Shown: positions 22,228 to 32,740 of the stretch, one piece after another
Numbering within the stretch: the first letter of the stretch is position 1
Layout of the letters: each line of letters starts with the position of its first letter
Source: Perkinsus olseni
Lineage: Eukaryota > Perkinsozoa > Perkinsida > Perkinsidae
Direction of reading: 5' to 3'
Assembly: GCA_013115135.1 (NCBI GenBank)
Contig: JABANP010000378.1
Coordinates: 1 to 53,032 of the forward strand
Length of the DNA stretch: 53,032 nt
Notes under the pieces: generated by a model
What the model was told of the DNA's origin: nothing
Databases searched by the model: none
Seen by the model: only the letters and a program-made list of their open reading frames with translations
Made by a program: the position numbers and the translations under genes

Positions 22228-24102
22228 ATGCGTTTTTCCTCAACTACTGCTGCTCTGGCCGCCGTTTTAGCAGTGCCCGCGTCGGTGACTTGGGCCTGTA
22301 CGACAGTGGCTGTTTCGAAAAAGGCATCCAGCACCGGTGTAGCTATGCTGGCTCATTCGGCTGATTGCTTCATTTGCGATTCTAGGGTTGCACTGGTACC
22401 TGCTCGCGATCACCAGGAAGGTGAGGAGCACGAAGTTTTTGGTATCAATCAACCTTATCCCAGAGCCTATAATAGACGTGCTGCTATCTACCTTCCCCCA
22501 GCCGGGAAGAATTTTACGGAGCCTAGTGCTAGAATTCCCGAGGTCCCTCGAACGTACGGTATGTGGGAGTCGAACTATCCCCTTATGAATGAAGAGGGTC
22601 TCACAGTTGGAGAATCCAGTACAAGCTCTAAGGTTCCTGGCGGCTTTGGCGTCGATCTTGCTGACCCTAAAACTGGTGAATACGGCGAGGCCAAGTTCAG
22701 TATTAAGGAGCTTATTCGGGTTGGCTTGGAGAGGTGTACGACCGCTGAGTGCGCCATCAGAGAGATGGGCGCCACAGCTGAGAAGTACGGCTTCTACCCC
22801 GAGTCCGTTGGGGCGGGTGAATCCCTTACCGTCGCGGACACTAAGGGCTCCGCTTGGGTTTTCGACATTAGTCATGATTCAACTGGCAAGTCCGCTATTT
22901 GGGCCGCTCAGAGAGTCCCAGCTGGCCACGTGGCGGCTATTGCTAATCAGTACACCATCAAGGAGATCAAGGAGGATGAGCCTGATAACTACATGTTCTC
23001 TCCCAATGTCAAGTCAGAGGCGCTCAAGCTCGGTTTGTGGGACGGTAAAAGCCCGTTCAGTTTTGTCGGAGCCTATGGCGTGAACACTGTGAAGCCGAGT
23101 TACACCAGCATCAGGTTGTGGGCCATTTTCAACCTAGTGGCACCCAACTCTGGCCTGGAGTTCAACATTGACCCCTTCGAGCTTCCCTTCTCTGTACCAG
23201 CGGAGAAGTCCATCACTCGCGAGGACTTGATGAACATCTTCAGAACTAACTACGAGGACACTCCCTTCGACATGACCAAGGGTATTCTGGCTGGTGTCTA
23301 TCATAACCCTTACAGGATCGAGGGTGGCGATGGCCTTACTCAGGTCCCCGGTGAGTTTGCTAGAGGCATCTCTATTCCCCGTACGACGTACAGCATGCTC
23401 GGTTATCCAGACCCCGCTAACCCGGTTGTCTTCTACGGTACCGATCAGCCCAGCTCCAGTGTTTTCGTGCCGTTCCTCGCCAAGACTCTGAAGGAGGCTT
23501 CCGCCAATGATCTGGAGGGCTCTAAGAAGTTGTATTCTTCCTATTATCAACTTGGTAACAGAGCTGACTTCACCACCGCCCGAGAGAGTGCTTGGTGGGC
23601 TTTCGATTTTGTCTCTAATTGGATGAACATGAACTACCAAAACATGTCTGAGCAATACGTCAAGCCAGCCATTGCCGAGTGGCAGCCGAAGATGATCGCT
23701 GCGGCTGATGCTGCCACCACCACGGAGGCAATGGACGCCCAGAGCTCAGTGGTGAAGGCTTGGTGGGACTTGTCTGATAAGCTCGTTGTTCGCTACAACG
23801 ACGGCTACTACAGCTTCCCTGAGTCTGACCCTGAGAAAGTTTTTTACATGGGGTATCCTGCGGACTACCTAGCGCAGATTGGCTTCAACAAGGATTATAT
23901 TTACCCCAAGTACGTCCAAGCAGCTGGAACGCCATTACATGCTGATACTATGGTTGAACGAGTTGGCATGTCTTACTGGTCAGTTGCAGTGGCTGTGGTC
24001 GTGGCGCTGTTAGTGGGCGTCTTTGCTGGACGTGTGTCTACTAAAAAGCAGCGTTCTGTGGTATCCGATACTCAAAAGAGGTTATTGGCATCAGAACATT
24101 AA
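22228..24102 (+). CDS. C69-family dipeptidase with C-terminal membrane anchor
   Basis: Single-exon Ntn-hydrolase of 624 aa in the acyl-coenzyme A:6-APA/dipeptidase C69 family. The signal peptide (MRFSSTTAALAAVLAVPASVTWA) ends immediately before Cys24, the expected catalytic nucleophile exposed by processing (CTTVAVSKKAS). Family landmarks follow: HSADC, the E-x-N-Y-P-L-MNEEGLTVGESS segment, WVFDISHDS, IANQYTI and an aromatic-rich C-terminal half. A hydrophobic helix at residues about 584-602, then a basic tail, predicts anchoring with the enzyme in the secretory lumen, vacuole or outside. Codon use is biased like the secreted gene upstream, suggesting strong expression. The substrate is inferred to be short peptides. 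Confidence 0.95.
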   Translation: MRFSSTTAALAAVLAVPASVTWACTTVAVSKKASSTGVAMLAHSADCFICDSRVALVPARDHQEGEEHEVFGINQPYPRAYNRRAAIYLPPAGKNFTEPSARIPEVPRTYGMWESNYPLMNEEGLTVGESSTSSKVPGGFGVDLADPKTGEYGEAKFSIKELIRVGLERCTTAECAIREMGATAEKYGFYPESVGAGESLTVADTKGSAWVFDISHDSTGKSAIWAAQRVPAGHVAAIANQYTIKEIKEDEPDNYMFSPNVKSEALKLGLWDGKSPFSFVGAYGVNTVKPSYTSIRLWAIFNLVAPNSGLEFNIDPFELPFSVPAEKSITREDLMNIFRTNYEDTPFDMTKGILAGVYHNPYRIEGGDGLTQVPGEFARGISIPRTTYSMLGYPDPANPVVFYGTDQPSSSVFVPFLAKTLKEASANDLEGSKKLYSSYYQLGNRADFTTARESAWWAFDFVSNWMNMNYQNMSEQYVKPAIAEWQPKMIAAADAATTTEAMDAQSSVVKAWWDLSDKLVVRYNDGYYSFPESDPEKVFYMGYPADYLAQIGFNKDYIYPKYVQAAGTPLHADTMVERVGMSYWSVAVAVVVALLVGVFAGRVSTKKQRSVVSDTQKRLLASEH

Positions 24103-24728
24103 CCGACTTTTTGTTCATATTGGGGGTTTTCCTGTGATGGGCGTAGTCGTCGTCGTCGAGTCTCACTGTTCCACGAGCAGTGCCCTTCACGTAACAACCA
24201 ACTGTTGCTCCTACTCAAGTTACTCACCCACTGCTGCTAAAGTTGCTACTACCACTCCATCAACAACTCTGTTGACCAACGGTGCTACAGCTTGTTTCGG
24301 CTGAGAGTTTGTATTCTACTGTGCTGCTATCGTTGCTGCCTCCTAAGCGCATAGTCGCTTAATTGTAGTTTGCGAAAGTTGCCAGAAAGCTGTCTAGGTC
24401 TTGCGTTGTCTTTACGTCACTGAAGCAGGGACGGTGCTGATTGAGATTAGGCGTTGGTTACTTCCTCACGGTACCATGGATGCCGATAGAGGTGCGTCTT
24501 ATGAGATGGTAGACGAAGTGTCGAAGATGCCTGGCGGCGTTGGAGTGGTAGTAGTGACGGGAATAGCTGCGGCCTGTAGACAATAGAAGTTCTCTCAAGC
24601 CTTCTCCCGACACCGCTGCTCGCTCTATCTCAGTGAAACTGGGAACTCCTCCGCTGTGCAATAGCCCTTCCCTCGAACAGTTTTCTTGGATGTGGCTCAT
24701 CGACCCTTGCTCTCTTCAGGGAGCCTTC
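24103..24728. other. Intergenic
   Basis: No supported gene. A strong pyrimidine/CAG acceptor-like site ends at about 24719, only 9 bases before the next gene's ATG. Confidence 0.45.
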
Positions 24729-26558
24729 ATGTGGTACGCCTTCTGCGTCATAGCGTTACTACTGGTAGCCCGACTGGCATTGGGATTGGCTGATATGAAC
24801 GAAGGTGAGCAGTTGCGGTGTCGTGAGTGAAGCGGAACCCCTCGGTCAGCCGCCGGTCAGCAACCGCAACAGCAGCAGCGAGGCTCGTATCGACGGAAGA
24901 AAAAAGTCGAGAAGAGGCCCAGGAAAAAATCACCCCGTCAACGTCGCCTGTCGATAGAACTCAAGAGTGCCCTCGCCGCAGCTCTTGCTCTCCTACGATT
25001 GTTGTATGAGTCGTACAAGGCAGCTGTGTCGCGTCACGCTCATCGAGGAACGCTGAGGGCCAAAGACAGGAGCGGGCAACGAAAATTGACCCGAAGAAGT
25101 GAAGAGAGGGGCGAGCACGTCGATGGTGGCAAGGTGGTGGACATGGATGAGGCTAGTGATAGTTCTGTGGAGTCCGAGTCAAGTACTGCTCTCGAGGGAA
25201 AGGGTGCAGCGCCCGGGGTGTCCTCGCTGAATAACGACGTCGCCGTACAGGCAAGTGGTGAGCATCATCATGAGACTGTGGATGGTGGGTGGATAACCGT
25301 CGAGAGGCCCTACCGACGACAGCAGTCGAATGTTTCTGATAGTACATCCTGTAGCAGTAGTGGTAGAAATGCAGTTGTATTTGGACGATACAACCGAGGA
25401 GGGGGAGGGGGGCGCTCCACCGGCCTGTCGCGTCAGCAACGCAGCACCAGCAGTGGCAAGCGTGTGCCAGGTTATCAGCCTCGTAACAGTAAGTCAGGCG
25501 GGAGCCTGTGTACTGCGGTACTACTAGAGCCAGGTAAGCCGAATCGTTCGCATCAGTACCGGCAGCAGCAGCAGCAGGAGCCGAGCAGGGCTACAGGCAG
25601 TCCACGCATTTACAGGTGATAATCCAGTGAGCGGCGGCGGAGCGACACGGACGTATGCTCTTCAGGGTTGAAGAGCCCAAGGACCACCTCTCCCCGTACA
25701 TGAGATACTCTTCGGAGACTACCAAGACACTTGTAGACACTCGGAGGTCTTCCTCCCTCAAGGAGCTGTTATCTTCCACAGCATCGTCGTCCCAAGTACT
25801 ACGTCGACCGCTGCCGGCCTTCCTTATGGCGGTTGTTGTTTTTTCAGGTCGATATGCTACCGTATGATTCCCTGATTCTGGGGAATTCCTCTTCCACGGC
25901 CCCTAGCGAGTGTAACCAGGTCGATGAGTCTCCGACGAGCCCATTGGAGTGCCGCCAAAGCGCCGAAGCACTGTACTGCCCTGAATGGGTGCAGAAGCTT
26001 ATAGAGGACAGCGATGATGATGATAGTCAAGGCCCCAGACTAGATCGTCAGGATCAGCATCAAGAGCCGTCTAGACCCGAACCATCGGAAGCGGTGGAGC
26101 TCCACCCGGGCGTCCCAGAGTTCTCCCCTGCTCTCTCCCTAGTCTATAAAACGCTCCAGCCCAGCGGCATTTGGGTCGGCCTCAACCACCTAGCTCGCAA
26201 GATAGGTTATGCAGCCGGTGGGTGGGAGATGATTTGGAGTCTTGCGGACGTCGGTTGGATAGAGCTCAGTGACTGTGGCCTTTACTGTCGTCTAGGCGAT
26301 GCATGGGGCTCCTATGAGGCCTTCTCGGATCCGGCAAGCACCAGCAGCAGCAGCTCCTCTGCACCACGTGAGTGTGGGGACATAGAATCCTATGCCGCAT
26401 ACAGAGGGGGTGGGCTCGACTCCGAGCCTGATTGGCAGCTCTGTGAGGGTGAAGAAACGTACGAGCTGCCGCGGGGCCGCCAGCCCTGGCAGTGGGGCAC
26501 ACCGACACCGAGAGGCTTTGCGAACCCCCCGGCGATGGTTATTGGACTGTTGAAATGA
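24729..26558 (+). CDS. Unrecognised protein P1 with a C-terminal W/C domain
   Basis: I do not recognise this family. Exons 24729-24804, 24850-25615, 25666-25795 and 25848-26558 sum to exactly 561 codons (560 aa). The N-terminus looks like a signal peptide or anchor (MWYAFCVIALLLVARLALGL). It is followed by a very basic stretch, a helix (KSALAAALALLRLLYESYK), long polar/Ser/Gln-rich sequence, and a domain at residues about 420-475. That domain shares the pattern QPxGxWV-L-GWxE-CGxYCR with the next gene. After it comes an acidic, Trp-containing tail. Three introns of 45-52 bp join in phases 1, 2 and 0. The domain's alternating helices and a terminal strand could be a winged helix, which is an inference only. 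Confidence 0.75.
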
Positions 26559-26847
26559 TGAGTATCTGAAATCTGGGGTCTTATCGTCATCGTCATTACC
26601 CTTCCCTCCTGAAGTACTATGAGATAGTCGTGGATTTCCCATTGCTACGTCTACTTCGTTCTTGGCTGCTGTTACTACTGGACGAAGACTACGACGTACT
26701 TGTCGCGCCCATTGACTTCTCGTACGTAAGCTTATTATCATGAATGTCGACTAGTTTCAATGCCCCCTCTGCGTGGCGTTGCTCTCCCCTATACACTGTG
26801 TCATAAGTCGTGCGCCTCCAGTCCCTACTCTAGTACTCCTCGTCGGG
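26559..26847. other. Short intergenic, P1-P2
   Basis: An alternative ATG at 26760 opens a different frame that does not join P2 cleanly. The P2 start could therefore lie in an upstream mini-exon here. Confidence 0.4.
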
Positions 26848-27846
26848 ATGCCCTTCGCTCCTGGCCGCATCCGTCATCACCTTCGCTGGTGGTGCTCGGA
26901 AAGGACTACCTCCCTCGACCGTTTCGAGCTAGGATTGAACGCATCCATATTCGTTCTTTCCATTGCCTGTATAATCCACGCTATCGCCAAGCTCTTGCCA
27001 ACGATTCGGTTGGCCTTCGATACGACACTCGAAGCCTCCAACCTCCTCGGTATCTCCGAACGCTTGCTGTGGATCATACCCGCATGCTTGACCTTCACTC
27101 TTGGGCTCTGCGGTATCGCTTTCATCATGTGCGCCGCTACGGTTGGAATGCTCTCCATGAGTGACACCAATGATATCAGACCAACTCATGATGACGAAGC
27201 TGTTGCTGAGGGATCTAGGAGGAGGATGATGCGCGACCATCCTCCACGTACAGTGGATCGCAAGAAAAGGAAGTCGAAGCCTCACCGGTGAGTCCCTAGT
27301 TGGAAGAGTCTCCCAAATACTAGCACGCTTGATTTTGTATTTTGTAGGAAAGCCGATCGCCATATGTCGCGTAGGAAGAGGGCTTCCTCGAAGGGTCGCT
27401 GTCGCCTCAGCTGCCTCAGCTGTCGATTCGACGATATCTGCGACTACACGCAGCCCCGAGGCACCTGGGTGTCTGTTCGTTGGTTGAGGGCCCGTCTCGA
27501 CTCTCTAGGCTCCGAGGCCCTCGACCACATGCTCAGCGTTGGCTGGCTGGAGGTTACGCCATGCGGGAAGTACTGTAGGGCTTATCCTGACGGTAGCCAG
27601 CCACAGGAGAGGGCCTCGCCACCACCGCCTCCGACGCCAGACCATGGCGTCCCTACATTCAACCTGGCAAGAGATGACTCTGAGTCCTGCGTCCACGACT
27701 GGGACATCGACTCCTGCAACGATCTCTTAGACGACGAGGATGCCACTCCTTCTCTCCTGGAAGAGGATGGCGGTGTACCATCCTCACGGGACGATGAGGA
27801 CTCCTCCGAGAGCAGCTGGGAGGTGTGCGAGTCTTTGCTGTTGTGA
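26848..27846 (+). CDS. Unrecognised protein P2, paralogue of P1
   Basis: Two exons (26848-27287 and 27348-27846, 60-bp intron, phase 2) sum to 313 codons (312 aa). ATG 26848 is the first in frame. Two hydrophobic segments (around ASIFVLSIACIIHAIAKLL and LLWIIPACLTFTLGLCGIAF) precede a basic linker. Then comes the same W/C domain seen in P1 (residues about 173-225: QPRGTWVSVRWLRARL, then SVGWLEVTPCGKYCR). The C-terminus is acidic and Ser-rich (SSESSWEVCESLLL). Order and spacing (membrane part, basic linker, domain, acidic tail) match P1, so the two are tandem paralogues that have diverged outside the domain. Confidence 0.75.
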
Positions 27847-28098
27847 TGATGACCTCAGAAATGCATGATGTGCAGCAGCCTGCTGCTGTTGCTGCAATTG
27901 GAATGGCGTGATAATAAATATATTAAAACTGCCCCCAAGCTTCATGATAAATGATAATCCACCCACCACTACCACACAGTCGGATACGTTGTTAATACTA
28001 TCATATCAGTCAATAATGAATTTATGGACTATCATTGTCCCGTTGCGTTGTAGTACTACTGGATATACACCAAGCCTGGATTCCGCCGTCGTACTCTA

Positions 28099-29857
28099 AT
28101 GACGTGCCGACCACTACTGCGTGTGCTGCGAAGAGGCTTCTGCTCCTCTCCCTCCTCTACTCAGCCTCCGAGCGCATCGACTGGAGTAATGTCGACCGTA
28201 CGAGAGGCCGTACCAACGATTGCCTCAGTTCGCCATGATGGTATGCTGCTGCACCCGGAAGTCATAGGGCAAGTAGGGCCATGAGTCCAATGGAATCCGA
28301 CTGAGCTGGTCCCACAACAGGTTGTCAAGAACTGGGACCTCCACAGCTATTCGCTTCTTGAAGTCGCACCGTGGATGAACGCCTCCCCTGCGCTACAGGA
28401 GCGGTAGGAGAAGCTTTTCAATTGGTCGATACAGGCTCGACAGGTTTGCTAATACACTGGACATTTTTCAATTGTGCGACCCCACGGGCAAGGTGATGGG
28501 CCATTATGATCGAGGCGTATCAGCTCTCTTGAGGACCACGCTCAAGCTCGGTGATAATAACACAGTACCGTGTGGCCTGATTCTAATGTGAGCAGTGGGG
28601 GCCTCTTGAGAGGCGAAGATGGCGAAGTTAGGTACGAGACACAGGAACATGCCACCAATGAGTTTTCGAGGCTCCAGATGAGAACCATGACGGAGAGGTG
28701 GAAGAGGGCTATACAGTCACAAGGGGTAGTGGCCTCTTCGACCGTGTAGTTACGCCGATGAATGGCTGAACGAACTGCAGCCAGGAGAGGGAGAGGAGGC
28801 CCTTCCGGGAGTCATACTCACAGTACACCACTACGACCCTCAAGTGACGCATCCCTCACAGTACGAGATAGAACGGAGGGACGGCATATCCAAGTGATGG
28901 TCCTCTAGGGAGGCGACCCTCCTGTGCATGCCCGCCTTGCAGGCTGGTGTGTGTTGTACGGGCGCTGCACGTGAAGTACTTCTGGCCACGAGAAGCCAGC
29001 GAGGGGCAGGTAGGCTGCCCTAGAGCTATCTTCGGGTCACTCGAAAGGCCACAGGTCATCCAGTTGGCGCCGGGACAAACTCTCGGCACATCAGATGACT
29101 ACAACATAGTTACTGATCTCCAGACTTGGGAGAGTGGCGAGAAGTTCAGAGAGATGCCACAACAGTACTATTGGCATCACTGACTGAGGGAAGAGACTGC
29201 TTTGCAGAGACAGCGAGGATCCGGAGGACTTCTTCAGAGTTCTTCCGTGGGTGAAGGACCGAACTAAGAGTGATTTCATCAGAGCGACTTATGCTTATGT
29301 GAAGAGAGATGATGCTGGCGGTGAGAGGGGGTGACCATAGGAGGCCTTCATTGGTCGATGCAGAGATTACAGCGGTCTTGGCTGCTGTGTCCGTGACGGG
29401 TGACGTCGACACTAAGAAGCCGGCACGGTTGGTGATGTCCTCTCCTTACGTGGACACGGAGTCTGTGTCGCCTGAGGAGGCTGAGCAGGCTCTGGACACA
29501 GTACTCCAGCACGTCTTTGCCAAGTACCGGAGGAGCGTGTAGGGGCAGCCCCTCGGTGTGTTGCGATGAGCGTGCTGCTCCTCTTCAGGGGAGTGGTCCT
29601 GTACGACTCCAAGGACACCTTCTACGAGTTCGCTGAGGAATACATGCTACCACGGCATCGGTATTGGACAGAGAAAGAGGCCGGCATATGCCTCACTGCG
29701 GGTACCTCGGATCGGTGCTCAGCTTCAGCCACTCTCCTTGCTGTCAGTCCCGGTCCAGATGCCGGTGCCTGCCCAGGAGTGCCTCCTCCACTCTCCTTAC
29801 GTCATACCTGCTGAGTTTCTCAGTTTTGAGACCTACTTCAAAACCCCGACCGGCTGA
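28099..29857 (+). CDS. Unrecognised 453-aa protein, possibly mitochondrial
   Basis: Ten exons sum to 454 codons without a break: 28099-28272, 28321-28403, 28444-28587, 28632-28715, 28750-28893, 28943-29164, 29208-29320, 29364-29538, 29589-29701, 29748-29857. Introns are 34-50 bp. The N-terminus (MTCRPLLRVLRRGFCSSPSS) is Arg/Ser-rich with no acids, like a mitochondrial presequence. The rest is a soluble mixed alpha/beta protein with stretches such as YADEWLNELQPGEGEE and ECLLHSPYVIPAEFLSFETY. I could not assign a family. The consistent phases, and homology-free but protein-like sequence, support a real gene. It ends 105 bp before ALG3 on the same strand. Confidence 0.8.
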
Positions 29858-29962
29858 CGATGGCCCTCATCATGTGAGAAGTGTTTCTGTGCTACCTCAG
29901 TTGCCGGGTTATCATCAGTATTACTCCTATCACCACGCCCCGCTCACAGGGTTGGATTACGC

Positions 29963-31505
29963 ATGCGGCAACTCATTCTTGACACAATTGGTGGCCGCAG
30001 AGTCTCTTCCGTCGTGGCCTGCGTCCTCGGCCTGTTGCTGCTCGAGTACATTGTCTGTCGATTCATCCTCGCTAGGGTGCCGTACACTGAGATAGACTGG
30101 AAGGCCTACATGCAGGAGGTAATCACGACGTGGTCATCATCATTCACTGGCATCCCTGTGGCTCAGGTAGAAGGCTGGGTGGTGGACGGCGATACGAACT
30201 ACTACCATCTCAAGGGGAACACCGGCCCCTTGGTGTACCCCGCAGCCTTCCTCTACCTCTATGCTGCTCTGAGGTGGATTGCCGGTGGGGACGGCTCGGA
30301 CATTACAGCGGCTCAGCAGGTGACTCCCGACCACTCTTGTCTCGTCCAGCCAATTTCTATAGGTTTTCTTCTGGCTCTACCTGGCCACTGTTGCCGTAGT
30401 ACTCACGTGCATGGCGTTCGCTGGAAGGAAGAAGTCGATTCCGCTGCTCTACTACGCACTCGTGTGTTTCTCCAGACGGACACACAGTATCTTCCTCCTG
30501 CGCCTTTTCAATGATGCCTGGTAAACCCCCGGCCAGCGGCGGTCTTCATGGTGGTTCTCTCTCAGGTGCGTGGCTCTAGTCCATCTCTCCGTGCTCCTGA
30601 TGGTAGTCCTCGGCTACCGTCGGTTGGGGTGCATAGTCTACAGCTTGGCAGTCGGTGTGAAGATGAATGCCTTCCTCTGGGCCCCGGGGATATTCGTCTT
30701 TCTGTTGGGACCCGGGCTGCCCACTTGGCGAAGATTCTTCTCGACCTTGTGCTTCGTTGCCGTGTGGTGCGGCATACCGCAGGTGGGAGATCTCTCCATG
30801 TCGACTAGCTAGCCCTGCTGTCCTCAGATCCTCATCGGTCTTCCCTTCCTGACCACCCACCCCATCGCGTACCTTCACAAGTCCTTCGAGCTCTCCCGAG
30901 TGTTCTTCTATAAGTGGACTGTCAACTTCAAGTTTTTGCCCGAGGAGATCTTCGTATCTCCCGAACTTGGCCTTCTCCTGCTCGCCATGACCATCATACT
31001 GTGGTTGTGGTTTGCCCTCCGCAAATGGCTTTCTTCCTGGGTATCGCAAGACCCTCTGCTGGTACTCTACAGCAGCAACTTCATCGGTGTGGCGATGTCC
31101 CGAACGATACACTATCAGTTCTATTGCTGGTGAGCGAATCGCCAATTTATACCAGCGCCGCCGAGCTTCCTCTCGATGCCCACAGGTATTCGTTCACCAT
31201 ACCGTATCTGCTGTGCCGCAGTCAGTGGACTAGGAATGCCAGTATTGATTTCGTCATCAAGATGGCCGTATGGGGATCGATCGAGTAAGCCTGAGATCTT
31301 CCGCCAAGCCACGAGTTTCCCCGCCGACAGATACGCGTACAACGTGCCGCCCGCGCCAGAGTGCCGGAGCCTCCTCAAAGGAACCGACTTTTGTGATAAC
31401 CCTGCGACCCCCCTTAGCAGTGCTCTCCTTCAACTCGCTCATGTTGCTCTGCTAGTGGGGCTTGCGAGGGCTCAGGCCGGGAAAAGGAGCGCGAAACTTG
31501 AGTAG
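29963..31505 (+). CDS. ALG3: ALG3 alpha-1,3-mannosyltransferase
   Basis: Dol-P-Man:Man5GlcNAc2-PP-dolichol mannosyltransferase of the ER membrane. It adds the first lumenal mannose to the N-glycan precursor. Exons 29963-30118, 30167-30319, 30363-30520, 30566-30782, 30828-31129, 31186-31284 and 31331-31505 give 419 aa, near the family's usual length. Diagnostic motifs: VPYTEIDWKAYMQEV, LKGNTGPLVYPAAFLYLYAA, RRTHSIFLLRLFND, SLAVGVKMNAFLWAPG, FYKWTVNFKFLPEEIF and FIGVAMSRTIHYQFYCWY. Multiple hydrophobic helices are present. All six introns are 43-56 bp with clean GT-AG ends. An ALG3 gene implies Man9-type lipid-linked oligosaccharide assembly in this organism. Confidence 0.96.
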
Positions 31506-31990
31506 TTTCTTGAGTACGTGTTCTCTTGCGCTGTTATCGCAGTCAGTAGCTCCGAGCTCGAAGCCGATCGACCTTGCAGTTCAATATTGCTCCACTCTCT
31601 CTTTACACCTCCTGAATGGCTCACTCAGACGAGCGGCCAACAAGGGTATTCACCCGAGGAAGATTCTCTGTTAGCTTCGATGAGGGCGACTCTTCCTGTG
31701 GCCAAACGGTTGTGCTCTCCAGATCCCAGTGCGGCGGAATACCCTCCCAGTCTCGCCGAGTTGGTCGGTTCGAATGTTGTTGCCTCACCGCTGTCTGCCG
31801 CCGTGTGGGCCGGTTCGAGGTCTACGATGCTCCCTACGGAGCGATCACTCTGCGCCGCTACTAATTTCTTGCTCAGTGCTGCATCATCTTGCAGTTGCCC
31901 TTAATCACATTGGTTCCTGTCTCATCACGATATCAGTATCAGTTCCTATTCTCAACTTCCGGTGCCGTTCAGGCATTTGTATAGTATTTT
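31506..31990. other. Post-ALG3 region, coding status unclear
   Basis: Two overlapping plus-strand open frames exist. One starts with ATG at 31616 (MAHSDERPTRVFTRGRFS), the other with GTG at 31518. Either could be the 5' exon of the frame at 31993-32316, but no splice pair I tried was convincing. Confidence 0.35.
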
Positions 31991-31992
31991 AG

Positions 31993-32316
31993 TTCGCGTG
32001 TTATCTCACATTTAAAGATAATTTCTGTCGATTCTCTGAATCTTATCACGGCTTCGTCCTCGGTGCTGAAGCGCCGTCGTGTTTTACTGTGAAGCCTCCA
32101 AGCCCTAACTTCTCTTCACCCGTAAGAATTACTGTGTTATATGATGCTGCGAATCATCTTGTCACTTCGCCATCGCCTCTTAGTCGTTTCATGTTCGACC
32201 CGGGTTTAGTTGATTACCCGCAGCGGAGCACTATAGACCTAGTTCAAGCAGGAACTCCTCCCGAGAATCCGTCGAGAACAGTGTACTCAATTGGAGTCGC
32301 CGTAAATCGCCACTAA
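31993..32316 (+). CDS. 3' exon of an unrecognised gene
   Basis: This open frame begins right after a strong acceptor (gtatagtattttag) and runs to a stop at 32316. It encodes about 107 residues with protein-like composition (FACYLTFKDNFCRFSESYHG near the start, RFMFDPGLVDYPQRSTIDLV later). No ATG is near its start, so an upstream exon is required, probably within 31.5-31.99 kb. It converges on the minus-strand gene at 32359. No family recognised. Confidence 0.45.
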   Translation, partial: FACYLTFKDNFCRFSESYHGFVLGAEAPSCFTVKPPSPNFSSPVRITVLYDAANHLVTSPSPLSRFMFDPGLVDYPQRSTIDLVQAGTPPENPSRTVYSIGVAVNRH

Positions 32317-32358
32317 TCGAACGAACTCTCCAAGCGGCAGTTAGAAACAGTTGTTACA

Positions 32359-32640
32359 TTATTTGGAGGATAAACGAGCGAAGCTTTCACCGGTAGAAAC
32401 ATCCATCTTGAAGTCCAAACCAGCAGGACACACTTGATCAGCTTCAACCTTCTGCCACTCAGTAGTTGGATAGAATGGCCTCTTGCCCGGCGGGATGGCA
32501 GCCTTCTTCCTGGAGGCTTCTTCTCGCTCATCGTCAGTCTCGTCTCGGAAGAGGTAGACTGCAAGGCCGATCGTTGCAGCTACTCCACATACGATAGCGA
32601 TGCTCCGACGACGGTCGACCAAAGCCTCTGATAGTGTCAT
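32359..32640 (-). CDS. Small single-pass protein with SIL1-like W-PAGL motif
   Basis: ATG-initiated 93-aa frame. A short N-terminal segment is followed by one membrane helix (SIAIVCGVAATIGLAVYLF), a charged linker and a C-terminal motif, FYPTTEWQKVEADQVCPAGL followed by DFKMDVSTGESFARL. That motif resembles the conserved N-terminal region of SIL1-type Hsp70 nucleotide-exchange factors (W..v..dq..PaGl....d..tG...a.l). It has no armadillo region, so it is at most a short relative. It could be a standalone adaptor, or the motif match could be coincidental. Confidence 0.6.
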   Translation of the reverse strand: MTLSEALVDRRRSIAIVCGVAATIGLAVYLFRDETDDEREEASRKKAAIPPGKRPFYPTTEWQKVEADQVCPAGLDFKMDVSTGESFARLSSK

Positions 32641-32740
32641 GATAAACAGGAAGAATCAAGCCTAAGACAAGATTGACACCTTACGGACCACCACAAGACT
32701 ACCAACACGACAAGGGTCCTGCAGTTGATGGAAGAGTACA

